From: UBA3071 sp965369635
GTDB taxonomy: Bacteria > Chloroflexota > Anaerolineae > UBA3071
Reading direction: 5' to 3'
NCBI GenBank assembly: GCA_965369635.1
Contig: CBDURC010000032.1
Span: forward strand, 1-17,261
Length of the DNA: 17,261 nt
The translations under genes were made by a program, and so were the position numbers. Position 1 is the first letter of the stretch, and the number at the start of each line of letters is the position of its first letter. The notes under the pieces were generated by a model that was given only the letters and a program-made list of their open reading frames with translations, had not been told where the DNA came from and did not search any database. This document shows positions 12,945 to 17,261 of this stretch, piece by piece.

Positions 12945-14687
12945 CTAGAAATACGTCGAGAGAATCTTGTACAGCTCCCTGATGGTTTCCAAATCCCCCT
13001 GCCGCACCTGGCCGCCAGAAGCCTCGGCCAGTGTGTCCAATACGTTGTAGTCGGCGTCGCGGCCATAGGCGATGCAGAAGATGACCACCGGCACACCAGT
13101 GCGGTTGCCTTGCTCTATCTCTCGTGCCAACTGGTGCAGGCTGATGAGCGACGCATTCTCCCGCCCGTCGGTCATGGCCACAATGGCGTTGATGCGCTCG
13201 CTGTCGTTGGCCTGCTGCAAGCGGACGTAGGCCGCCCGCACAGAGTCGAGCAGCGCGGTGTCGCCGGCGGCGTACAGCTCGCCTACAGCGTCCTCCAGTT
13301 CGGCGCGGTTGTGCCGCAGCTCGTTCAGAGGGATGATGTTGTTCACCTGCGTGGAGAACTCTACCATCCCCACCCGTTCCAGGTCTCCCTCGATCTGTGA
13401 CAGGAAGACGCTCAGCGCCTCACGGGCCGCCTCCAGCTTCTCCCCCTCCATGCTGCCGGAGGTATCCACCACCAGGTAGACGTTGGTGTGCCGCTTGGTG
13501 TACCACCAGACGTTGCGCACCACCTCCACCACCGCCGGGCTGGGCATCTGCAGCGTCGTCTGCGGCTGGCGGGGATCCACACCATTGGCCGCGGTCAGCG
13601 GCGAATCGGGGCTGTCCAAGGGGATGGTCAGGTCGGCCGGGCGATAGCCGTGGGCCAGTACCGTCGCCTGCGCTTCCTCCGACGATAGGAACTCGCGGAG
13701 GTGCTGGAAGGTGAACCGCTGGTTGGCGGTCAGCGTGGGTGTTTCCAGCAAGGCCAGGGGGTGGTCTTCCCACAGCGTCCCTTCGGCGGGGTAGACAGCC
13801 ACCAGACGCTGGTTGCCGCGCACCTGGCGGTTGAACCACACCACCAGTTGCTCCTGCACCACGAAGGCGTCCAGGTAGTCCGGCCCCTCTTGTTGCGCTC
13901 GCTCAATGACTGCCAACTCCCCCTCGCCATAGTAGCGCACGGTGCGTTCCACCGCGCCTACATAGTCCAGCGTCGCTTGCGCCTGGGCATCCTCGATGGT
14001 CAGCCCCCTCGTCTTGCCCGCGCCGGCGTAGAACTCGGCCAGTGTGGCCAGCAGCCCACTGGCGGAACTGGTCGAGGGATGGCTCCATTTGAAGTTGGGG
14101 TCTTGCTGTGCCTTCGCCTGCACGTCGGACCAGCCGATGGGCTGATCGGGCCAGCCGAGATCGCGGGCCACCGGCTCCCACATGGCCAGCACCACCGGGC
14201 TGACACCGTAGCGGTGGCTCTCTCCCACCAGTGGCGCTTCGCTGCCGGTCTGCTCGGCCCAGGCGCGGTCCAGTTGATCCAGCCACAACGAGGAATCGGG
14301 GCTGATGGCTTCGTAGGCACCGGCCAGCGCTGCCTCCAGCATCGCTTCCACGTCCTGCTGCTCTGCCTGCACGCGGATCGTGCGGCGATCTGGCGTGCGC
14401 AGCTTCTGCTTGTTGAACGCTTCCACCAACTCGGTGAAGAGAGCGGCCTTTTCCGGCGAGTAGGCTACCCGCAGCGTGGCCTCACGGGGATCGGCCACTG
14501 CTGCGACTGGCGTGGCCGCTGTCTGCGGCTCGCGCTCTGCTACCTGCATGATCCCCCAGGCGACGCAACAGGCCATCGCCACTACCGCTAGTACGGCGGC
14601 GACGATGAGCGGTAAGCGGCGCTTTTGCGATCTGCGATCTGCGATCTGCGATTGGCGATTAGCGATTTGCGATTTGCGACTGGTCAT
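12945..14687 (-). CDS. Membrane-anchored solute-binding-like domain fused to von Willebrand factor A domain
   Basis: The 580-residue product has a repetitive basic N-terminus (SQIANRQSQIADRRSQKRR), one membrane helix at about 25-47, an extracellular solute-binding-like domain at about 70-357 (ATLRVAYSPEKAALFTELVE, YGVSPVVLAMWEPVARDLGW, SGLLATLAEFYAGAGKTRGL) and a C-terminal vWA domain at about 400-575. The metal-ion-dependent adhesion site is intact: D408-x-S410-x-S412 in VVDTSGSM, T477 in GDTALLD, D507 in MTDGRE. Such vWA domains bind protein partners through a divalent cation. The ATG at 14687 lies 3 nt after the stop of the neighbouring solute-binding-like gene, inside a heptamer repeat. 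The solute-binding part may bind a ligand or simply be a structural relative. Stop TAG. Confidence 0.9.
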   Translation of the reverse strand: MTSRKSQIANRQSQIADRRSQKRRLPLIVAAVLAVVAMACCVAWGIMQVAEREPQTAATPVAAVADPREATLRVAYSPEKAALFTELVEAFNKQKLRTPDRRTIRVQAEQQDVEAMLEAALAGAYEAISPDSSLWLDQLDRAWAEQTGSEAPLVGESHRYGVSPVVLAMWEPVARDLGWPDQPIGWSDVQAKAQQDPNFKWSHPSTSSASGLLATLAEFYAGAGKTRGLTIEDAQAQATLDYVGAVERTVRYYGEGELAVIERAQQEGPDYLDAFVVQEQLVVWFNRQVRGNQRLVAVYPAEGTLWEDHPLALLETPTLTANQRFTFQHLREFLSSEEAQATVLAHGYRPADLTIPLDSPDSPLTAANGVDPRQPQTTLQMPSPAVVEVVRNVWWYTKRHTNVYLVVDTSGSMEGEKLEAAREALSVFLSQIEGDLERVGMVEFSTQVNNIIPLNELRHNRAELEDAVGELYAAGDTALLDSVRAAYVRLQQANDSERINAIVAMTDGRENASLISLHQLAREIEQGNRTGVPVVIFCIAYGRDADYNVLDTLAEASGGQVRQGDLETIRELYKILSTYF

Positions 14688-14696
14688 CGGTCATTT
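14627..14696 (-). repeat. 7-bp tandem repeat overlapping the start of the vWA gene
   Basis: On the plus strand there are eight adjacent heptamers (GCGATCT x3, GCGATTG, GCGATTA, GCGATTT x2, GCGACTG; 14627-14682), then two degenerate ones, GTCATCG and GTCATTT (14683-14696). On the minus strand the last two contain ATG codons at 14687 and 14694. Because 3 x 7 nt encodes 7 residues, the repeat produces the heptapeptide pattern SQIANRQ / SQIADRR at the protein N-terminus. Confidence 0.85.
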
Positions 14697-15938
14697 ACTC
14701 GCTACGTTTAGGTCAAACCAACGCAATAGCGCCTGCAGGACGTCCCGACCAGGCGAGCGCATGGCTGTGGTGCGGGGCACGACTGTCTTCACCCCCTGCG
14801 GTTCCCACTGCACGAAGGGGCTATCACCCTCGGTCACCGGGACGTCGGGGTTGACCGGGCGCAGTCCCCGGCCCACCGCCTGCCGCTGCACATCGGGCGA
14901 CAGCAGGTAACGCTGGAACTCCAGGGCACCGTTTTTCTCCAGGGCTGTCGTCTCCGGCCCCATCCACACGGTGAAGGGGAAGTCGAACCAGGTGACGTAG
15001 CGCGGGTAGAAGATGACCAGCGGGTCGGCCCAGCGGGTCTGGATGCCGGCCATGTGCGTCAGGAGGTCGCTCTCCAGCAACTGTCCACCGTCGCCCACGG
15101 AGTAGCCGAAGAGGGCGAAGTCCTCGGCGGTGTAGGCGCTGGCACCGCTGATGTCGGTCACCGCGCCCATCAACTCGCCCAGCCACTGCTGGAAGTCGGG
15201 GTCGGTAACGTCGGCGGTGGAGATGTTGGGGCGGTCGTAGTACTCGCCAGCAGCGGCGATCATGGCCGCCAGGCCGCCCACGTTTTTGCGCGGGCTGGGC
15301 ACCACCAGCTTGAAGAAGCCCCAGGCAGAGTCGCCGCCCAGCTCCGGCCAGCCTCCCTTGGCGATGGCGGCATCGTGGATGGCTTGCCAGTCCAGCTCGC
15401 CGTAGCGGGCCTGCAGCACTTCGGCTCGGCTCTGGTAGATGCCCCAGGAGAAGAGGGAGATGGCGATGGGACGGGCGCGGTACTCGCCATCGGTGAGGAA
15501 GACGTCACGCCCCAGCCGCTCCTTGTAGCTGGCGTTGGCCAGTTCTACCAGGTAGCGGCTGTCAGGAATCCAGGCGGTGGGAAAACGGGCCAGCTTCTGC
15601 TGCTCGGCCTCGTTCAACTCATCAGCGCTGCGCTCGCCGAGGACGCCAAAATCGTCGCGGTCGAACTTACCCAGCGCGGTGAGGCCGTCCATGGCGATGA
15701 GCTCTACCTGGATGACCTCGCCCTCCAGCTTGTGCTTCTCGGCGTTGAATTGCCTGGCTGCCTCCCGCACCCACGGCTCCACCGGCAGGGCGGTGATTAC
15801 CCGCACCTGTATGGGGCCTTTCGGGGTGACCGTAAGTGGCTGTAGCGCCGGGTTCAGGGCGCGCCAAAGCAGCGCCGCACCGACGATGAGCAGCGCCACC
15901 ACGACAGTGACGATAAACACGATACGCGTACGTTTCAT
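14691..15938 (-). CDS. Membrane-anchored extracellular solute-binding-like protein
   Basis: The 415-residue product has a short basic N-terminus (MKRTR), an uncleaved-looking membrane helix at about 6-25 with no lipobox, and an extracellular domain resembling ABC-type solute-binding proteins: IQVRVITALPVEPWVREAAR, AISLFSWGIYQSRAEVLQAR, GWPELGGDSAWGFFKLVVPS and LEFQRYLLSPDVQRQAVGRG. It resembles the N-terminal part of the following vWA fusion in arrangement, suggesting a related pair. No permease is adjacent, so a transport role is doubtful. The start ATG has GGGAG 7 nt upstream. Its TGA stop overlaps an ATG (ATGA at 14694-14691) that is out of frame with the next gene; the real start of the latter is 3 nt beyond. 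Confidence 0.88.
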   Translation of the reverse strand: MKRTRIVFIVTVVVALLIVGAALLWRALNPALQPLTVTPKGPIQVRVITALPVEPWVREAARQFNAEKHKLEGEVIQVELIAMDGLTALGKFDRDDFGVLGERSADELNEAEQQKLARFPTAWIPDSRYLVELANASYKERLGRDVFLTDGEYRARPIAISLFSWGIYQSRAEVLQARYGELDWQAIHDAAIAKGGWPELGGDSAWGFFKLVVPSPRKNVGGLAAMIAAAGEYYDRPNISTADVTDPDFQQWLGELMGAVTDISGASAYTAEDFALFGYSVGDGGQLLESDLLTHMAGIQTRWADPLVIFYPRYVTWFDFPFTVWMGPETTALEKNGALEFQRYLLSPDVQRQAVGRGLRPVNPDVPVTEGDSPFVQWEPQGVKTVVPRTTAMRSPGRDVLQALLRWFDLNVASK

Positions 15939-16005
15939 GAACGTTCTCCCTCAAGGGTAGCGTCTAAGAGTATTCCTTCGTCCGCTCCGTCGGATCAGTT
16001 ACGTG

Positions 16006-16515
16006 TTACGTGGGCTCGGTAGTGTCCAGGACCTTGCCACGCGTAGCTTCAAGATGCCTATGGTATTTCTCTCGCTGCGACGAATCTGATCCTCGTTCCA
16101 GTTCGTGCAGAAACTGAGCGGCGGTGACGATGCGCACATCCTTAGTGTTCCTCCAAGACAAGCAAGTCATTATCGCCAGTGACCAGGTAGTTGGCTTTCC
16201 CCACTACGGATGAAGCCAGGATAAGATCATCATCGGGGTCACGACACACCGGTTCCGCCGATTCAATGCGTACCGTTTCCGCATAGTTTTGCAGGGCATG
16301 CAACAAATGCGTCTGGTCACAATCATGCACACGCAACCTTGCCTGTAGGCGAGGAAACTCCATCACCCGCGTCAATTCCGTCATCTGAGCCTGAGAGGTA
16401 TTACACTGAAGATGAAGTTCCGATCGTACCAGTGCTCCAAGATGGCCCTGGGACAGCCATGCGGAGAGATGACGCCACTGATCAGGATGTTCGTATCAAT
16501 CACGGCGCGTGGCAT
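16006..16515 (-). pseudogene. PIN-domain (VapC-like) toxin gene broken by two opposite frameshifts
   Basis: Three pieces in two frames make one PIN ribonuclease-type protein. Piece one (16515-16381) starts MPRAVIDTNILISGVISPHG with the first catalytic Asp, then stops at TGA. Piece two (in the ATG-initiated frame 16384-16142) carries AQMTELTRVMEFPRLQARL, DPDDDLILASS and VTGDNDLL, then stops at TAA. Piece three resumes the first frame with TKDVRIVTAAQFLHELE and ends at TAA 16006. The first shift behaves like loss of one base near 16390-16400, the second like gain of one base near 16145; total length is 510 nt, divisible by three. Start and antitoxin stop overlap as TGATG. It could be a true pseudogene or a sequencing artefact. 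Confidence 0.8.
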
Positions 16516-16835
16516 CACGGTTTTCCAACTCGCTGTTGACGCCGTTCAGCGCGCACGGCCGCCACCGCTTCGGCGACTATGGTTTCAACTTCTTCCAATG
16601 GGATGTCAGCATTGCGCTCGGCCACGTCGTCGAGCAGTTGGCGCAGCGAGCGGCGCGCCCGTTCCCGTTCTTGGGCTCGGAAACGCTCCCATGTCTCCGC
16701 CTCTTGGGCATCCACGATCATCAATTCCGGCTGTCCGAAGTATTCGACGATCACCGGTTCGCCGTTGATGCGCACCCAGTCACGGATTTCTCTGGTTTTG
16801 GTTCGCAAATCTGTAGCACTAATGACCCTGGCCAT
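16515..16835 (-). CDS. Phd/YefM-type antitoxin
   Basis: The 106-residue product has the Phd/YefM N-terminal DNA-binding fold (MARVISATDLRTKTREIRDW, then GEPVIVEYFGQPELMIVDAQ) and an acidic helical C-terminal tail (LEEVETIVAEAVAAVRAER) of the kind that wraps and inhibits a PIN toxin. I chose ATG 16835 because AAGGAGG lies 6 nt upstream and the protein begins at the conserved domain edge; a longer frame to 16928 runs through the promoter. The TGA overlaps the ATG of the PIN gene (TGATG), a typical antitoxin-toxin coupling. With the toxin broken, it may now be a solitary repressor. Confidence 0.88.
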   Translation of the reverse strand: MARVISATDLRTKTREIRDWVRINGEPVIVEYFGQPELMIVDAQEAETWERFRAQERERARRSLRQLLDDVAERNADIPLEEVETIVAEAVAAVRAERRQQRVGKP

Positions 16836-16863
16836 GTCTCGCCTCCTTTTTGCATCTTTATGA

Positions 16864-16903
16864 ACTTCGTACAAAGTATACAAAATTTGAGGCGGATTGT
16901 CAA
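16864..16903 (-). promoter_or_regulatory. Strong sigma70 promoter and likely autorepressor operator of the antitoxin-toxin operon
   Basis: On the minus strand, consensus -35 TTGACA (16903-16898) and -10 TATACT (16880-16875) are 17 nt apart. Overlapping the -10 and start region is a 14-bp near-palindrome ACTTCGTACAAAGT (16864-16877, one mismatched pair), and GTATAC sits at the -10. This is where a Phd-type antitoxin would be expected to bind for autorepression. The promoter is seen; the operator role is inferred. Confidence 0.75.
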
Positions 16904-16946
16904 ATCTCAGCGTTCCGTGGGTGCGCAATGGCTGTGCGCAGGTGGA

Positions 16947-17261
16947 TCAGCCCATGCGCACCGCCGTGCCGCTGGTGCAGACCATGAGCATGCCCTGGCG
17001 GATGACCTCGTAGTCAATATCCACACCGACGACGGCATTGGCCCCTTTGGACGCTGCCTCAGAAGCCATCTCCTCCAGGGCAATGTCGCGGGCTTTGCGC
17101 ACCTCTTCCTCGTATGCTTTGGAACGCCCGCCGATGATGTCGGTGATGCTGGCCAGGATATCGCGGCCGATGTGCGCGCCCAGGATGGCCTCGCCAGTGA
17201 CGATACCCAGGTATTCCTCAACGGGGTGACCTTCGACAGTGGGTGTGGTGGTGATGATCAT
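16947..17261 (-). CDS. YbjQ/UPF0145 family protein
   Basis: The 104-residue protein matches the conserved heavy-metal-binding/YbjQ-like family: MIITTTPTVEGHPVEEYLGI, VTGEAILGAHIGRDILASIT, DIIGGRSKAYEEEVRKARD, then GANAVVGVDIDYEV and MLMVCTSGTAVRMG. The length equals the family norm, so the ATG at the very window edge is likely the true start, although its ribosome-binding site lies outside. The biochemical role is not established; members form small oligomeric beta-rich assemblies. It is separated from the antitoxin operon by that operon's promoter. Stop TGA. Confidence 0.9.
   Translation of the reverse strand: MIITTTPTVEGHPVEEYLGIVTGEAILGAHIGRDILASITDIIGGRSKAYEEEVRKARDIALEEMASEAASKGANAVVGVDIDYEVIRQGMLMVCTSGTAVRMG

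Noticed and set aside
13701..14591. 296-codon plus-strand frame antisense to the solute-binding/vWA gene
   Set aside because: The minus-strand product has intact domain motifs; the antisense frame has none and results from low stop frequency in GC-rich DNA.
14627..14696. CRISPR-like array
   Set aside because: The units are 7 bp and adjacent, without spacers; this is a simple tandem repeat.
15054..15845. 263-codon plus-strand frame antisense to the anchored solute-binding gene
   Set aside because: Same reason: a shadow of a well-supported gene, with no ribosome-binding site or recognisable motif.
16836..16928. N-terminal extension of the antitoxin to 16928
   Set aside because: The extension would translate through the consensus -35/-10 promoter; ATG 16835 has a strong Shine-Dalgarno and begins the conserved domain.

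Overview
The window is moderately GC-rich bacterial DNA that carries a conserved ribosomal-protein/elongation block at its left end and a less conserved, almost entirely minus-strand accessory stretch on the right. No mobile-element genes, rRNA or CRISPR array are visible. I infer a member of the Chloroflexota (Anaerolineae-like). The reasons are the detached secE-nusG-rplK-rplA-rplJ-rplL block with no rpoB behind rplL, a NusG with a long acidic N-terminus, lipoprotein and vWA/solute-binding proteins, and many small palindromic and heptameric intergenic repeats. This is inference from gene style, not a phylogenetic test.

Layout. 1-75: tRNA-Trp (first base just outside the window). 182-3700 (+): secE, nusG, rplK, rplA, rplJ, rplL, with a probable L1-binding structure before rplA and an L10-type leader with attenuator before rplJ. 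3714-3791: terminator hairpins. 3841-4632 (-): nadE. 4792-5910 (+): a membrane-anchored nine-TPR protein, divergent from nadE, with promoters overlapping at their -35 boxes. 5911-6238: no gene found. 6239-9670 (-): a methylmalonyl-CoA cluster in transcription order mcm large subunit, hotdog thioesterase, methylmalonyl-CoA epimerase and a NarL-type response regulator, driven by a good sigma70 promoter at 9781-9809.

9950-15938 (-) is a long run of same-strand genes, in transcription order: a membrane-anchored solute-binding-like protein; a membrane-anchored protein fusing a solute-binding-like domain to a von Willebrand A domain with an intact MIDAS; a two-TM helical protein; a small helical protein; a TumE/DUF6516-like toxin candidate; and a LivJ-like lipoprotein. 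It ends in a clear terminator at 9811-9840. 16006-16835 (-) is a Phd/YefM-type antitoxin with a strong promoter, followed by a PIN-domain toxin gene broken by two opposite frameshifts. 16947-17261 (-) is a YbjQ/UPF0145 protein.

The most interesting items are the solute-binding/vWA/helical gene set; the 7-bp tandem repeat that forms the start region of the vWA gene, where two ATGs lie 7 nt apart in different frames; the toxin-like pair translationally coupled to a transporter lipoprotein; three neighbouring genes whose TAG stop codons begin small palindromic repeats; and the unusually frequent use of TAG as stop codon (11 of 20 genes, including five consecutive translation/transcription genes).
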